This document shows positions 31,844 to 42,512 of a stretch of 64,000 nt of DNA, piece by piece. The DNA lies in contig NZ_LGLV01000011.1 in the NCBI RefSeq assembly GCF_001687365.1, forward strand, positions 186,001-250,000, in the 5' to 3' direction. Positions within the stretch are counted from its first letter, which is position 1. The number at the start of each line of letters is the position of its first letter. A program made the position numbers and the translations under genes. Origin of the DNA: Pararhizobium polonicum. GTDB lineage: Bacteria > Pseudomonadota > Alphaproteobacteria > Rhizobiales > Rhizobiaceae. The notes under the pieces are model-generated. The model saw only the letters and a program-made list of their open reading frames with translations. It ran no database searches and was not told the DNA's origin.

Positions 31844-32353
31844 ATGGCCGAGATCAAGGATCCGGAAAACACCATCATCATGGAAACCACCAAGGGGCAG
31901 GTCGTCATCCAGCTTCTGCCGGACCTGGCGCCGGGCCATGTTGCCCGCATCAAGGAACTGTGCGCCGAAGGTGCCTATGACGGCGTCGTGTTCCACCGCG
32001 TTATCGATGACTTCATGGCGCAGACCGGCGACGTGCAGTTCGGCAAGACGGGCGGCAAGGACTTCAACCCGGCCCGCGCCGGCATGGGCGGCTCTTCCAA
32101 GCCGGACCTCAAGGCTGAATTCTCCAATGTCAGCCATGTGCGCGGCACGTGCTCCATGGCCCGCAGCCAGATGCCGAACTCGGCCAATTCGCAGTTCTTC
32201 ATCTGCTTCACCGACAGCCCGTGGCTGAACAAGCAGTATTCCGTCTGGGGCCAGGTCATCTCCGGCATGGACAATGTCGACAAGATCAAGAAGGGCGAGC
32301 CCGTCAAGGATCCCGACAGCATCGTTTCGATGAAACTTGCCGCCAACGCCTAA
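31844..32353 (+). CDS. ppiB: Cytoplasmic peptidyl-prolyl cis-trans isomerase (cyclophilin B type)
   Basis: A 169-residue cyclophilin without a signal peptide. FHRVIDDFMAQTGDVQFG and the substrate-binding block CSMARSQMPNSANSQFFI are present. An AAGGAGAAA ribosome site lies 6 bases before the start. It is the second of a tandem cyclophilin pair. The following hairpin may end this transcript before queA. Confidence 0.93.
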   Translation: MAEIKDPENTIIMETTKGQVVIQLLPDLAPGHVARIKELCAEGAYDGVVFHRVIDDFMAQTGDVQFGKTGGKDFNPARAGMGGSSKPDLKAEFSNVSHVRGTCSMARSQMPNSANSQFFICFTDSPWLNKQYSVWGQVISGMDNVDKIKKGEPVKDPDSIVSMKLAANA

Positions 32354-32367
32354 TTCAGGCTATTGCC

Positions 32368-32408
32368 AAAACCCGTCCCGCTGCCTTGAAGGGCGCCGGG
32401 GCGGGTTT
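32368..32408 (+). terminator. Probable terminator after ppiB
   Basis: A 12-bp stem (AAACCCGTCCCG with CGGGGCGGGTTT, one G-U pair) and a 16-base loop, ending only 21 bases before the queA start. The T run is short, so it may be leaky. Confidence 0.6.
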
Positions 32409-32429
32409 GCCGTTTAAAGAAGATTTCTG

Positions 32430-33530
32430 ATGCGCGTCGATCTGTTCGATTTCGATCTCCCCGAGGACAATATCGCGCTGCGGCCAGCCAGCCCGCGCGA
32501 CAGCGCACGTCTGCTTGTCGTCCAGCCACAGTCGGACGAGCCGCTGTCGGATCATGGCGTCATGGACCTGCCGTCTTTCCTGCGTCCCGGCGACGCGCTT
32601 GTTTTCAACGACACGAAGGTCATTCCCGCCCAGCTCGAGGGCCTGCGCAGACGCGGTGAGGACGTGGTGACCGAGGTGTCGCTGACGCTGCACATGCGTA
32701 CCGCGCCCGACCGCTGGAAGGCGTTTGCACGCCCGGCCAAACGCCTGAAGCCCGGCGACCGTATCGAATTCGGCCACGGCTCGAACACCTGCCTGATGGG
32801 CTCTCTCGATGCGACGGTCGAGGAGAAGGGCGAGGCGGGCGAGGTGACCTTGCGCTTTGATCTCTCCGGCCCGGCGCTGGACGAGGCGATCCTTGCTGTC
32901 GGCCATATCCCGCTGCCGCCCTATATCGCTTCCAAGCGGCCGGAGGACGAGAAGGACCGCACCGACTACCAGACGGTTTACGCCCGCGAACAGGGTGCCG
33001 TGGCGGCGCCTACCGCGGGCCTGCATTTTACCGATCGTCTCTTCGCGGCCCTGGATGCGCTTGGCGTCGAGCGCCATTTCGTTACCCTGCATGTCGGTGC
33101 GGGCACGTTCCTGCCGATGAAGGTGGATGATACCGACGACCATGTCATGCATCAGGAGATCGGCCATGTCAGCGCCGAGGCTGCCGAGCGGCTGAACGCG
33201 GTGAGGGCGAGGGGCGGGCGCATCGTCTGTGTCGGCACCACCTCGCTGCGGCTGATCGAGAGCGCTGCCGAGGAGAATGGCGATATCCGTCCCTGGTCCG
33301 GACCGACCGGCATCTTCATCACGCCGGGCTATCGTTTCCGCGCCGTCGATATGCTGATGACCAATTTTCACCTGCCGAAGTCGACGCTGTTCATGCTCGT
33401 CTCGGCCTTCAGCGGCATGGAGACGATGCGGCGCGCTTACGCGCATGCGATCGAAACCGGCTACCGCTTCTATTCCTACGGCGATTCCAGCCTGCTGTTC
33501 CGGGACGCCCCCATGAGCGAGACATTATGA
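32430..33530 (+). CDS. queA: S-adenosylmethionine:tRNA ribosyltransferase-isomerase
   Basis: A 366-residue enzyme that adds the cyclopentenediol group of queuosine to preQ1-modified tRNA. The N-terminus [20 protein letters not shown] and the later block [22 protein letters not shown], quoted here only in part as [11 protein letters not shown], are family signatures, as is [17 protein letters not shown] near the end. It overlaps tgt by 4 bases (ATGA), the usual queA-tgt coupling. Confidence 0.96.
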   Translation: MRVDLFDFDLPEDNIALRPASPRDSARLLVVQPQSDEPLSDHGVMDLPSFLRPGDALVFNDTKVIPAQLEGLRRRGEDVVTEVSLTLHMRTAPDRWKAFARPAKRLKPGDRIEFGHGSNTCLMGSLDATVEEKGEAGEVTLRFDLSGPALDEAILAVGHIPLPPYIASKRPEDEKDRTDYQTVYAREQGAVAAPTAGLHFTDRLFAALDALGVERHFVTLHVGAGTFLPMKVDDTDDHVMHQEIGHVSAEAAERLNAVRARGGRIVCVGTTSLRLIESAAEENGDIRPWSGPTGIFITPGYRFRAVDMLMTNFHLPKSTLFMLVSAFSGMETMRRAYAHAIETGYRFYSYGDSSLLFRDAPMSETL

Positions 33531-34657
33531 CCGAGACGTTTCAGTTCAACATTCAGGCAACCGACGGCAAGGCGCGCCGGGGCACGGTATCGATGCCGCG
33601 CGGAGAGATCCGCACGCCGGCCTTCATGCCGGTCGGAACCGTCGGCACGGTCAAGGCGATGTATCTCGATCAGGTGCGAGACCTCGGCGCCGACATCATC
33701 CTCGGCAATACCTATCACCTGATGCTGCGTCCCGGCCCGGAGCGTGTCGCACGGCTGGGCGGCCTGCACGAACTGATCCGCTGGCCCTATCCGATCCTCA
33801 CCGACAGCGGCGGCTTTCAGGTCATGTCGCTGGCCGGCCTGCGCAAGCTCGATGAGAAGGGCGTGACCTTCAAGAGCCATGTCGACGGCGCCTTGCATCA
33901 CATGTCGCCGGAGCGCTCCATCGAAATCCAGGGCATGCTCGACAGCGATATCCAGATGCAGCTCGACGAATGTGTAAGACTTCCGGCGGAAGCCACTGAT
34001 ATTGAACGCGCAATGGAGATGTCACTGCGCTGGGCCGATCGCTGCAAGACGGCTTTCGGCGATCAGCCGGGCAAAGCCATGTTCGGTATCGTCCAGGGCG
34101 GCGACGTTCCGGCGTTGCGTGTCCGCTCCGCACAGGCATTGTCGTCGCTTGACCTCAAGGGCTATGCCATCGGCGGCCTCGCTGTCGGCGAGCCGCAGGC
34201 GGTGATGCTTGATATGCTCGACATCACGTGCCCGGAATTGCCCGTCGAAAAGCCGCGCTACCTGATGGGCGTCGGCACGCCGGACGATATCCTGAAATCC
34301 GTGGCGCGCGGCATCGACATGTTCGATTGCGTCATGCCGACCCGGGCGGGCCGTCACGGTCTTGCCTTCACCCGGCGCGGCCGTGTCAACCTACGCAATG
34401 CCCGCCATGCCGAGGATACCCGCCCGCTGGACGATCAGTCGTCATGCCCGGCCGCCCGCGACTACTCGCGCGCCTATCTGCATCATCTCGTCCGCGCGGA
34501 CGAGAGCCTGGGGGGCATGCTGCTGACCTGGAACAATCTCGCCTATTATCAGGACCTGATGGCCGGCATCCGCAAGGCGATCGAAGAGGGCCGCTACGCT
34601 GCCTTCATGGAGGAGACCCAGGAGATGTGGCGTCAGGGCGACCTGGCGCCGCTGTGA
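33527..34657 (+). CDS. tgt: Queuine tRNA-ribosyltransferase (tRNA-guanine transglycosylase)
   Basis: A 376-residue enzyme that swaps guanine 34 for preQ1 in tRNAs for Asp, Asn, His and Tyr. The substrate loop [12 protein letters not shown] and the catalytic MPTRAGRHG region are intact. The zinc site differs from the E. coli enzyme: where that has [18 protein letters not shown], this protein has [18 protein letters not shown], so only one of the three zinc cysteines and the histidine remain. It is coupled to queA by a 4-base overlap. Confidence 0.95.
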   Translation: MTETFQFNIQATDGKARRGTVSMPRGEIRTPAFMPVGTVGTVKAMYLDQVRDLGADIILGNTYHLMLRPGPERVARLGGLHELIRWPYPILTDSGGFQVMSLAGLRKLDEKGVTFKSHVDGALHHMSPERSIEIQGMLDSDIQMQLDECVRLPAEATDIERAMEMSLRWADRCKTAFGDQPGKAMFGIVQGGDVPALRVRSAQALSSLDLKGYAIGGLAVGEPQAVMLDMLDITCPELPVEKPRYLMGVGTPDDILKSVARGIDMFDCVMPTRAGRHGLAFTRRGRVNLRNARHAEDTRPLDDQSSCPAARDYSRAYLHHLVRADESLGGMLLTWNNLAYYQDLMAGIRKAIEEGRYAAFMEETQEMWRQGDLAPL

Positions 34658-34669
34658 GCGGGTTTCCGA

Positions 34670-35095
34670 TCAGATTTCAGGGCCGGGGGCCTGCTGCAGC
34701 ATCTGCACACCGTTGATCTTGTAGGAGCCGTCCGGCTGCTTGACGAGGAAATACAGCGCCGTCCAGTCCTTGCCATCCGGCCCCGAGATCAACACTTCCT
34801 GCACCACCGTGCCGCCGTCGACCTTGCTGCGCCCGAAGGCGAAATTGCCGGGCCGGTAGACCGGCGTGTAACTGCGTTTGACCATGTCGAAGAAGATGCT
34901 TTTGTCGGGAAACTTGCCCTTGATCTGCGGCGAGGCAAAGGAATAGGCGGTCTCCGCGTCGTCGTTGAGAAACGCCTCGATCTGGTTCTGGATGATCGTT
35001 TGCGCCGTATCCACCGGTTCTGCTGCAAACAGCTGGTGCGTGGGAAATATCAACAGTGCAATAATGCATGCGCAGGCTCTCAGCGTCCGGATCAT
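34670..35095 (-). CDS. DUF4864 exported protein
   Basis: A 141-residue protein with a signal peptide (ACACIIALLIFPTHQLFA). The mature domain fits DUF4864 (an NTF2-like fold), with TIIQNQIEAFLNDDAETAYSF at the start, YRPGNFAFG in the middle and YKINGVQM near the end. Function is unknown. It converges on tgt, with 12 bases between the stops and no terminator. Confidence 0.82.
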   Translation of the reverse strand: MIRTLRACACIIALLIFPTHQLFAAEPVDTAQTIIQNQIEAFLNDDAETAYSFASPQIKGKFPDKSIFFDMVKRSYTPVYRPGNFAFGRSKVDGGTVVQEVLISGPDGKDWTALYFLVKQPDGSYKINGVQMLQQAPGPEI

Positions 35096-35182
35096 TGGCC
35101 CCGTCTCCTTGCTGACAATCAGGATGGATCAGATACGTCGACCGAATGCAGATGGTTTCGCGGCAGGTTTTTCAGCTTTTGA

Positions 35183-35202
35183 TGTGAATTTATAATTACA
35201 CA
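35183..35202. promoter_or_regulatory. AT-rich imperfect palindrome upstream of the DUF4864 gene
   Basis: A 20-base site with arms TGTGAATTTA and TAATTACACA matching at 8 of 10 positions. It lies in an AT-rich stretch (about 35175-35275) between two reverse-strand genes, 88 bases before the DUF4864 start. It may be an operator; no regulator can be named. Confidence 0.4.
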
Positions 35203-35294
35203 TATATTTCAGCGTATTGATTGATCTTCTTAAACTGAAAAATAATTTACGAATTGTTCGATGTGTCTAATTTACGCGCGGACGCGCGCCAGGT

Positions 35295-36581
35295 TCAGAT
35301 ACCCAGCCGGTCTTTCATCCGCCCCCAGAGCATGGCGGAATGCACGCCGACGGGCCAGAACGCATGGAAGCGCATCGGCTTGATGCCGGTCACAGGCAGG
35401 TCGATCCGGGCGGATTGTCCATCCACCAGACGCCCGGCCAGCTGCTTGCCCATGGTGGTCGCCAGCGCCACGCCACGGCCATTGCAGCCCAGATAGATCA
35501 ATGCGTCGTCACTGGGCGCGTGCAGATGGGGCAGGTGGTCCGGCGTGATCGCCAGCTGGCCATTCCAGGCGTGCGTCCAGCGGATTCCCTTCAAGGACGG
35601 CCAGAGACTTTCGGCATAGCGCTTCAGATAATCGAGCGGGGCCGTCTGCGCGCCAAGCGCCCGCTGCGGCCCACGTCCGCCCATCAGCAGCCGGTTCTGT
35701 TTGTCGAGACGATAGTAGACGGTGATATGTCCGCTTTCGTAGAGCACCGGACGATGCGGCAGAATCTGCGCCGCCAGCTCGTCGGGCAGGGGGTCGGTTG
35801 CGACGATGGAGCTATAGACAGGAACCAGAGATTGCCTCAAGTGAGGCCACAGCCCATCGGCATAGGCATTTGTAACAACAAGCAATTTATCCGCTCTGAC
35901 TGTTGCCCTCTCCATGCGCAAGAACCACTTTCCCGATTGCTTTCGGGCAGACAGAACGCGGCTGTCGCCATGGATCGCTGCGCCGGCTTTCTGCGCTGCG
36001 GCAGTCAGGCCGCGCGCATAGTTCAGCGGATGCAGATCGCCGCCGCGCGGATCAAGCAAGGCTGCCGGATAACGGCCGGTGCCTGTCGCCATATGCGTTT
36101 CCTTCATATCGAGGAGCCGCGTCGGCATGCCATGCGCTGCGCATTGGGCTGCGGTGGCGCTGACGGCATTGACGGTCAGCGCGTTCGTTGCCGCGCGCAG
36201 CGTGCCGGTCTGGCGCGCATCGCAATCGATCTCCAGCCGGCGAATGAGATCGAAGGTGAAATCCGGCGCACCCCAGGCCATGCCGATCATGCGGCGGCCG
36301 AGATCGTCTCCGAACCGCGCAAGCAGCTCATCGGGATTGAATTTGAGCCCGGGATTGACCTGGCCGCCATTGCGCCCTGACGCTCCCCATCCGGGCTCGT
36401 TGGCTTCCAGCACGCAGACATCGACGCCCATCTCAGCCAGATGCAAAGCGGCGGACAGTCCGGCAAAACCGGCGCCAACGATCGCCACCGATACCGTCCG
36501 GTCGCCGTCAAGCGGTGGAGCCGGTGGCGCGGCAATCGCGGTTTCTGCATAGAGGCTGGCGGGCAAGGGGGCTGCGGGCAT
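35295..36581 (-). CDS. FAD-dependent oxidoreductase, DAO family (PuuB/OrdL-like)
   Basis: A 428-residue flavoprotein. The FAD dinucleotide-binding loop is VAIVGAGFAGLSAALHLAE near residue 33, followed by the second FAD segment VLEANEPGWGASGRNGGQVN, which matches gamma-glutamylputrescine oxidase and related amine oxidases. The C-terminal half has WNGQLAITPDHLPHL and GCNGRGVALATTMG. The substrate is probably a secondary amine or amino acid derivative. The ribosome site AAGG precedes the ATG, and a 14-bp perfect palindrome lies just upstream of it. Confidence 0.87.
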   Translation of the reverse strand: MPAAPLPASLYAETAIAAPPAPPLDGDRTVSVAIVGAGFAGLSAALHLAEMGVDVCVLEANEPGWGASGRNGGQVNPGLKFNPDELLARFGDDLGRRMIGMAWGAPDFTFDLIRRLEIDCDARQTGTLRAATNALTVNAVSATAAQCAAHGMPTRLLDMKETHMATGTGRYPAALLDPRGGDLHPLNYARGLTAAAQKAGAAIHGDSRVLSARKQSGKWFLRMERATVRADKLLVVTNAYADGLWPHLRQSLVPVYSSIVATDPLPDELAAQILPHRPVLYESGHITVYYRLDKQNRLLMGGRGPQRALGAQTAPLDYLKRYAESLWPSLKGIRWTHAWNGQLAITPDHLPHLHAPSDDALIYLGCNGRGVALATTMGKQLAGRLVDGQSARIDLPVTGIKPMRFHAFWPVGVHSAMLWGRMKDRLGI

Positions 36582-36594
36582 GCTGTGCCTTCAT

Positions 36595-36608
36595 CGGTAT
36601 CGATACCG
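36595..36608. promoter_or_regulatory. Perfect 14-bp palindrome before the DAO-family oxidase gene
   Basis: CGGTATCGATACCG is its own reverse complement and ends 14 bases before the start codon, just outside the ribosome site. Position and symmetry suggest an operator for a dimeric repressor. No regulator gene is adjacent. Confidence 0.5.
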
Positions 36609-36858
36609 CATTCTGCACGGCGGATGTTATTTGAGAAGGAGAAAGCAGCGATCCGGTCAACGAATCCATTGGCATGTCGCACTTGGAAATAGAATGTACC
36701 CCGGTTACAGACATTGATCACATAAGATAGATTATGGAACAATCCGATATGCAAACAACGCCTGAAACCCCATATCGATCCGCTCTCGCGCTTGACCTGC
36801 GCTATGCCCCGGGCTTAATCCGATGCCAGTTTAAACCGTCAGCGAAAGACCGGACCCG

Positions 36859-37812
36859 ATGAGCGATTTGCGCCTTCTTTCAGATGCTTTCATTCCCGAA
36901 TTGCCGGGCCGTTACAATGGCAAGGTTCGCGAGAACTACGATCTGCCGGATGGCAACCGGATCATCATCGCCACGGACCGGCTGAGCGCCTTTGACGTCA
37001 TCCTGACTGCGATCCCGTTCAAGGGCCAGGTGCTGACGCAGACGGCCCGATACTGGTTCGAGGAAACGGCCGATATCTGCCCGAACCACGTGGTTTCCTA
37101 TCCCGATCCCAACGTCGTCATCGGAACGCGGCTCGACATCCTGCCGGTGGAAGTCGTCGTGCGCGGTTATCTCGCCGGCACGACCAGCACGTCGATCCTG
37201 ACCAAATACCGGAATGGCGAACGCGCCATGTACGGCATCACCTTGCCGGACGGCCTGAAAGACAACGAGAAGCTTCCCGAGCCGATCATCACGCCAACCA
37301 GCAAGGCCTTCGACGGCGGCCATGACGAGCCGCTCTCGGCCGACGAGATACTCTCTCAAAAACTTCTGACGCCGGAACAATGGGAAACGGTATCCCGCTA
37401 TGCTCTGGCGCTGTTCGCACGCGGCCAGCAGCGCGCCGCCGAACGCGGCCTGATTCTCGTCGATACCAAATACGAATTCGGCACCGACAAGGACGGTCGC
37501 ATCGTGCTGGCCGACGAGATCCACACGCCGGACAGCAGCCGTTACTGGATCGCAGAGAGCTACGAGAAAAGCTTTGCCTCCGGCGCACGGCCAAAAAGCT
37601 TCGACAAGGATTTTGTCCGCGCCTGGGTGAGCGAGCGCTGCGATCCCTACAAGGACCCGATCCCGGAAATTCCGGCTGAACTCGTCGAGCAGACCTCGAA
37701 GGTCTATATCGAGGCCTTCGAGACGATTACCGGCAAGCGTTTTGTCGCCGATCTGTCCGGTGCCACCGTTCTCGATCGTATTCGGGGCAATCTGCGGCCC
37801 TATTTCAGCTGA
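36859..37812 (+). CDS. purC: Phosphoribosylaminoimidazole-succinocarboxamide synthase
   Basis: A 317-residue SAICAR synthetase of purine synthesis, of the long type also found in fungi. ATP-grasp-like features are [10 protein letters not shown] near residue 20, [27 protein letters not shown] and LVDTKYEFG. Rhizobia commonly hold a second, short purC elsewhere, so this may be one of two. It is preceded by about 270 bases without a gene and its end overlaps the converging hydrolase gene by 8 bases. Confidence 0.95.
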   Translation: MSDLRLLSDAFIPELPGRYNGKVRENYDLPDGNRIIIATDRLSAFDVILTAIPFKGQVLTQTARYWFEETADICPNHVVSYPDPNVVIGTRLDILPVEVVVRGYLAGTTSTSILTKYRNGERAMYGITLPDGLKDNEKLPEPIITPTSKAFDGGHDEPLSADEILSQKLLTPEQWETVSRYALALFARGQQRAAERGLILVDTKYEFGTDKDGRIVLADEIHTPDSSRYWIAESYEKSFASGARPKSFDKDFVRAWVSERCDPYKDPIPEIPAELVEQTSKVYIEAFETITGKRFVADLSGATVLDRIRGNLRPYFS

Positions 37813-38620
37813 TCTCGAATTCCAGCCGCATGCCGTCATAGGCCGGCTGGATATGATCCGGCGTCTCGCGCATGACCGTGTCATAGTCGAGCGGCACATG
37901 CATATGCGTCAGCACCGCGCGCCTGGGCGAAAGGCGCGCGATCCAGCCGAGCGATTGCTCCATCGAGAGATGGCTCGGATGGAACGTGTATTGCAGCGTG
38001 TCGATGACCAGCATGTCCAGGCCCATCAGCTTGCCGACGGTCTCGTCCGGAAAATCGCTGACATCGCTGCAATAGGCAAAATCGCCGATGCGGAATCCCA
38101 TCGACATGATGCTGCCGTGGCGCTGAAGCAGCGGCTGGAACGGGATCGTGCCGCCGGCGCCGGTGATGCCGATCGGCGCAAGCGACGGGTCGATGATTTT
38201 GGGCTCGACGATCGGCGGATAGCTGCTGCCTGCCGGCGTCTCCATGCAATAGCCAAACCCTTCCCGGATGCGCTCCATCGTCAGGGCATCGGCCCAGATC
38301 GGCGTGCGCTTGCCGCTGTAATGGACGTATCCGCGCAGGTCGTCGATGCCGTGGATATGATCGGCATGCGGATGCGAATAGAAGACGGCGTCGATGTTCT
38401 GGACTTTGGCGGCGATCATCTGCTCGCGAAAATCCGGTCCGGTATCGATGACCACGGTTGTCGTGCCGCCGTCGGCGCCGATCTGCTGGATCAGCAACGC
38501 GGCGCGGCTACGGCGGTTTTTCGGATTGTTCGGGTCGCAGGCGCCCCAGTCGCCATTGATGCGCGGCACGCCCGGAGACGAGCCGCAGCCGAGAATGGTG
38601 AAGACCCGCCTCACCGCCAT
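37805..38620 (-). CDS. Metallo-beta-lactamase-fold hydrolase (PhnP-like)
   Basis: A 271-residue metal hydrolase. The motif HxHxDH is in [16 protein letters not shown], with further ligands in CSDVSDFPD and [10 protein letters not shown]. The N-terminal [15 protein letters not shown] is typical of the PhnP/cyclic phosphodiesterase-like subgroup, which in rhizobia is commonly found directly after tatD. The start codon follows the tatD stop by one base, so the two are translationally linked. The true substrate is unknown. Confidence 0.88.
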   Translation of the reverse strand: MAVRRVFTILGCGSSPGVPRINGDWGACDPNNPKNRRSRAALLIQQIGADGGTTTVVIDTGPDFREQMIAAKVQNIDAVFYSHPHADHIHGIDDLRGYVHYSGKRTPIWADALTMERIREGFGYCMETPAGSSYPPIVEPKIIDPSLAPIGITGAGGTIPFQPLLQRHGSIMSMGFRIGDFAYCSDVSDFPDETVGKLMGLDMLVIDTLQYTFHPSHLSMEQSLGWIARLSPRRAVLTHMHVPLDYDTVMRETPDHIQPAYDGMRLEFEIS

Positions 38621-38621
38621 C

Positions 38622-39401
38622 TCAGAGTCTCGGCATTTTAGAAAAGACGCGGAAAGCATTGTCGGTGGTGATCGCCGCAATCTCGTCCGTCGAAACCCCG
38701 ATCGTCTCGGCCAGAACCTGCGCCGTGTGCGCCACATAAGCGGGCTCGTTGCGCTTGCCCCGGAACGGCTTTGGCGCCAGGTACGGCGCATCCGTTTCGA
38801 CGATCATCCGCTCATGCGGAACCGTCTTGGCGATATCGCGCAATTCTGCCGATTTCGGAAAGGTCAGGATGCCGGAAAAGGAAATGTAACCGCCGAGCGC
38901 GACGCCGACTTTTGCCAGCTCCGGACCGGATGAAAAGCAATGCAGCAGGAAAGGGAAGGCCCCCTTCCCTGTTTCCTCGGTCAGGATATCGGCCATGTCC
39001 TCGTCGGCCGAACGGCTGTGGATCACCAGCGGCAACTGTGTTTCGCGCGCAGCCGCGATATGACGGCGCAGCCCGATTGCCTGTGCATCGCGCGGCGCGT
39101 TGTCGTAGAAATAATCGAGCCCGGCTTCGCCGATGGCGACCACCTTCGGATGCGCCGACAGGCGCACCAGATCGGCGGTCTCGATATCCAGCTCCTCGTC
39201 GGCATTGTGCGGATGCGTGCCGACCGAACAGAACACGTTGGCATAGGTTTCTGCAATGGCAAGGATCGTGTCGAATTTCTTCACGCGCGTCGAGATGGTG
39301 ATCATCTGGCCGACGCCGGCCAGCCGGGCGCGCTCAATGATCGCGTCGCGCTCGGCGTCGAAATCCGGAAAATCCAGATGGCAATGGGTATCGATCAGCA
39401 T
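38622..39401 (-). CDS. tatD: TatD-family metal-dependent hydrolase
   Basis: A 259-residue TIM-barrel nuclease-like hydrolase. Metal ligands are visible in LIDTHCHLDFPDF at the N-terminus, GEAGLDYFYD, VIHSRSADED, HCFSSG and VETDAPYLAP. TatD proteins are 3'-exonucleases linked to DNA repair and RNA quality control; despite the name they are not needed for Tat export. It lies between metG and the PhnP-like hydrolase, with short gaps, in one operon. Confidence 0.95.
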   Translation of the reverse strand: MLIDTHCHLDFPDFDAERDAIIERARLAGVGQMITISTRVKKFDTILAIAETYANVFCSVGTHPHNADEELDIETADLVRLSAHPKVVAIGEAGLDYFYDNAPRDAQAIGLRRHIAAARETQLPLVIHSRSADEDMADILTEETGKGAFPFLLHCFSSGPELAKVGVALGGYISFSGILTFPKSAELRDIAKTVPHERMIVETDAPYLAPKPFRGKRNEPAYVAHTAQVLAETIGVSTDEIAAITTDNAFRVFSKMPRL

Positions 39402-39412
39402 CCCGTTGTCCT

Positions 39413-40963
39413 TTAAGCTTCCGGCGCGACGTAGCGCGGGAAGACCGGCTTGGGCGCTTCCAGCGCCGTTCCGGCAACCAGACGTCCGGCTTCGCCGAGC
39501 GAGGCGAAATCGCGCTTGTCAGCCGGAATGGCCACGAGGTCGAGCAGCTTGCCAGCCGATTCCGGCATGAACGGCTGCAGCAGAATGGCAATCTGGCGCA
39601 CCACATCGGCCGTGACATACAGCACGGTCGCCATACGCGCCGGATCGGTCTTCTTCAGCGCCCAGGGCTCCTGACCGGCAAAATAGCGGTCGGCTTCGGA
39701 CACGACGGCGATGATGGCGGTCAGCGCCCGGTGGATCATCAGCGCGTTCATGTCATCGCGCGTCGAGGCATGCAGCGCATCGGCAGCCGCCAGCATTGCC
39801 TTGTCCTCATCGGTCAGAGGGCCGCATTCGGGGATCTGCCCGTCGCAGTTCTTGACGATCATCGACAGCGAGCGGCTGGCAAGGTTGCCGATGCCGTTGG
39901 CGAGGTCGGAGTTGATGCGGGTCGCAATCCCTTCCTCGCTGTAGCTGCCGTCCTGGCCGAAGGAGACTTCGCGCAGGAAGAAATAGCGGATCGGATCGAG
40001 ACCGAAATGCTCGACCAGATTGAAGGGATCGACGACGTTGCCGAGCGACTTCGACATCTTCTCGCCCTTGTTGAGCAGGAAGCCGTGCGCAAACACCTTT
40101 TTCGGCAGCGGCAGGCCGGCCGACATCAGGAAGGCGGGCCAGTAGACCGCGTGGAAGCGGATGATGTCCTTGCCGATCATGTGGATATTGGCAGGCCAGA
40201 ATTTCGCCCGCGGGCCATTTGGATCGGTCAGATAGCCGGTCGCGGTGATGTAGTTGGTCAGCGCATCGACCCAGACATACATGACATGGCCGGGATCGTT
40301 GGGAACCGGAATGCCCCAGTCGAAGGTCGTGCGCGACATCGAGAGGTCCTTGAGGCCGGATTTCACGAAGGAGATCACCTCGTTGCGGCGCTCGGCCGGA
40401 CCGATGAAGTCCGGATTGTCCTCATAGTGCTTCAGGAGCCTGTCCTGATAGGCCGACAGCTTGAAGAAGTAGCTCGCCTCTTCCACCCATTCGACCGGCG
40501 AGCCTTGAGGTCCATAGCGCACGCCATCGGCGCGTAGCTCGGTCTCGCCTTCCTGATAGTAGGCCTCGTCGCGCACGGAGTACCAGCCGGAATAGCTGTC
40601 CTTGTAGAGGTCGCCCGCGTCGCCCATCCGGTTCCAGATGACCTTCACTGCCTCATGGTGGCGCGCTTCCGTCGTGCGGATGAAATCGTCGTTGGAGGCA
40701 TTGAGCAGAACGGCCATCTTCTGGAATTCTGCCGAGTTGCGGTCGGCCAGTTCCTGCGGAGAAATGCCCTCCTTGCGGGCCGTCTGCTGCATCTTCTGGC
40801 CGTGTTCGTCGGTCCCCGTCAGAAACAGGACCTCGCGCCCCTCCAGCCGCTGGTAGCGCGCCATCGCATCGGTCGCAATCAGCTCGTAGGCATGGCCGAT
40901 ATGCGGCTTGCCGTTCGGATAGGAGATCGCGGTGGTGATGTAAAACGGAGACGTATCGGTCAT
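39413..40963 (-). CDS. metG: Methionyl-tRNA synthetase
   Basis: A 516-residue class I synthetase. The HIGH motif is PHIGHAYE near residue 20 and the KMSKS motif is KMSKSLGN near 305. The length shows that the C-terminal tRNA-binding/dimerisation domain is absent, as is usual in alphaproteobacteria. It leads a reverse-strand operon metG-tatD-hydrolase, and its start faces the MazG-like gene across about 215 bases. Confidence 0.96.
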   Translation of the reverse strand: MTDTSPFYITTAISYPNGKPHIGHAYELIATDAMARYQRLEGREVLFLTGTDEHGQKMQQTARKEGISPQELADRNSAEFQKMAVLLNASNDDFIRTTEARHHEAVKVIWNRMGDAGDLYKDSYSGWYSVRDEAYYQEGETELRADGVRYGPQGSPVEWVEEASYFFKLSAYQDRLLKHYEDNPDFIGPAERRNEVISFVKSGLKDLSMSRTTFDWGIPVPNDPGHVMYVWVDALTNYITATGYLTDPNGPRAKFWPANIHMIGKDIIRFHAVYWPAFLMSAGLPLPKKVFAHGFLLNKGEKMSKSLGNVVDPFNLVEHFGLDPIRYFFLREVSFGQDGSYSEEGIATRINSDLANGIGNLASRSLSMIVKNCDGQIPECGPLTDEDKAMLAAADALHASTRDDMNALMIHRALTAIIAVVSEADRYFAGQEPWALKKTDPARMATVLYVTADVVRQIAILLQPFMPESAGKLLDLVAIPADKRDFASLGEAGRLVAGTALEAPKPVFPRYVAPEA

Positions 40964-41179
40964 GATCGGGTTTCGGCCTATATTGATCTTTTGCGGTCTG
41001 ATCTTTTTGGTGTCTGGCTATTAGCGCATCCGATGGCGGGATGAAACAGTGTGCCCTCAAGAAAAGCGGCCGCATTCGGCAAACGGCCCGTCCTGGATGG
41101 AGCCTGCACAACACCCGAGCCTCTTGACAAAGAGTGCTACGGGCAGGAACATTAAGTGAACGAAATAAGGATTCCAACC

Positions 41180-41497
41180 ATGCTGAAACAGCTCGGCGAG
41201 GCATTCTCCCGCGCATCCACGGCCTATGCCGAAACGCACCGGATCGAGCGCGACAGGGATTGGTTTGTCCTCAAGATGCATGAGGAGCTGGGCGAACTCA
41301 CCCAGATCTGGAACAAGCTGACCGGCCGTGGCCGCCTCAAAGGACAGTCGCAGGCGGACCTGCATCACCTGCTTTCCGACGAAACGGCCGATCTGCTCGG
41401 CCATGTCCTGCTCTTTGCCGAACAGAACGATATCGATCTTGCGGCTGCGATCGAGCGCAAGTGGAAATTCAGGCCATCGATCGGGACGCCGCTCTGA
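41180..41497 (+). CDS. MazG-like nucleotide pyrophosphohydrolase domain protein
   Basis: A 105-residue all-alpha NTP pyrophosphohydrolase-like protein. The metal-binding pattern is present: EELGEL in the first helix and DETADLLGHVLL in the second (the EExxE and ExxD elements). The likely role is removal of abnormal nucleotides, though the substrate is unknown. An ATG with AAGGA 8 bases upstream is preferred; a GTG at 41156 would add 8 residues. The end overlaps the converging holB by 29 bases. Confidence 0.82.
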   Translation: MLKQLGEAFSRASTAYAETHRIERDRDWFVLKMHEELGELTQIWNKLTGRGRLKGQSQADLHHLLSDETADLLGHVLLFAEQNDIDLAAAIERKWKFRPSIGTPL

Positions 41498-42512
41498 GGT
41501 CGTCGAGAATCATCAGGACCGTCTGCTTGCGATCGAGATTATAGCCTTGCGCCACGGAAATACGCTCGGTGACGCCGCTTGAAAGACGTGCAAACCTGTC
41601 GGCCCGGTCGATCTCGCCGGTGCGCGCGGCTTTGCGGGCCTCGTCCATCACGTAGCCCGTAACGAGTGCGACGAAGAATTCGAAGATGGTTTCGCTGTCT
41701 TTCCCCGCCAGAACCTCGGCGAGCTTGTGCATGTCCTTGCGGATACCCGGTTCCTGTCCGGAGAGAATCGCCTCGAAGGCGGTCATGATGTCGAGACCGC
41801 CATAATTGATCAGCTTCAATGCTTCCGAAACGCTGCCATCCGCCGACGCCAGCACTTTCTGTGTCTGGGGGCCGGACAGGTCGAAGCCGAGATGGGTCAT
41901 GGCGTCCCGGAGTGCGCCCGGTGCCAGCGGCTTCAATTGCAGCGGCAGGCAGCGCGAGCGGATGGTCGGCAGGAGCTTGCCCGGCGCATGGGTCAATACC
42001 AGGAACAACGAGCGCTTCGGCGGTTCTTCCAGGATCTTCAGGATCGCGTTGGCGGCGTTGCGGTTGAGATCGTCGGCCGGGTCGACGATGACGATGCGCC
42101 AGTTGCCGGTCCCGGATGTCTGCGAAAAGAATTTCCCCGCCCGGCGCACCTCGTCGACGGTGATCGCGCTCTTGACCTTGCCGGTCTTCTCATCGACCGG
42201 CCGCGTCAGGTGCAGCAGGTTGTGGGAAGCGCCCGAGGCGATCTGCCGGCTGACGATCGAATTTGGATCGGGATCGGCGATCTCTTCCGGTGCCTGCGCC
42301 GGATCTGGGTGCGACAGCACATGATTGGCAAAACGGAAGGCGAGCGTCGCCTTGCCGATGCCGGCCGGTCCCTCGATGAGGATGGCATGATGCCCCTTCC
42401 CCGAGCGGTAGCTCTGCGCCAGAAAATGTTCGGCCTCGGCATGGCCGAAGAGGCGCGTGTTTTCAGCCGGCGAGATGGCGCCTTCCAGAACGTCGAACCG
42501 GTCGGTGCTCAT
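41469..42512 (-). CDS. holB: DNA polymerase III subunit delta prime
   Basis: A 347-residue clamp-loader subunit. The AAA+ P-loop is [15 protein letters not shown] near residue 50, and the sensor/arginine-finger region is [11 protein letters not shown]. The block [20 protein letters not shown] matches the delta-prime family. It overlaps the end of tmk by 4 bases; the tmk-holB pair is a common bacterial order. Confidence 0.94.
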   Translation of the reverse strand: MSTDRFDVLEGAISPAENTRLFGHAEAEHFLAQSYRSGKGHHAILIEGPAGIGKATLAFRFANHVLSHPDPAQAPEEIADPDPNSIVSRQIASGASHNLLHLTRPVDEKTGKVKSAITVDEVRRAGKFFSQTSGTGNWRIVIVDPADDLNRNAANAILKILEEPPKRSLFLVLTHAPGKLLPTIRSRCLPLQLKPLAPGALRDAMTHLGFDLSGPQTQKVLASADGSVSEALKLINYGGLDIMTAFEAILSGQEPGIRKDMHKLAEVLAGKDSETIFEFFVALVTGYVMDEARKAARTGEIDRADRFARLSSGVTERISVAQGYNLDRKQTVLMILDDLRAASRSMA

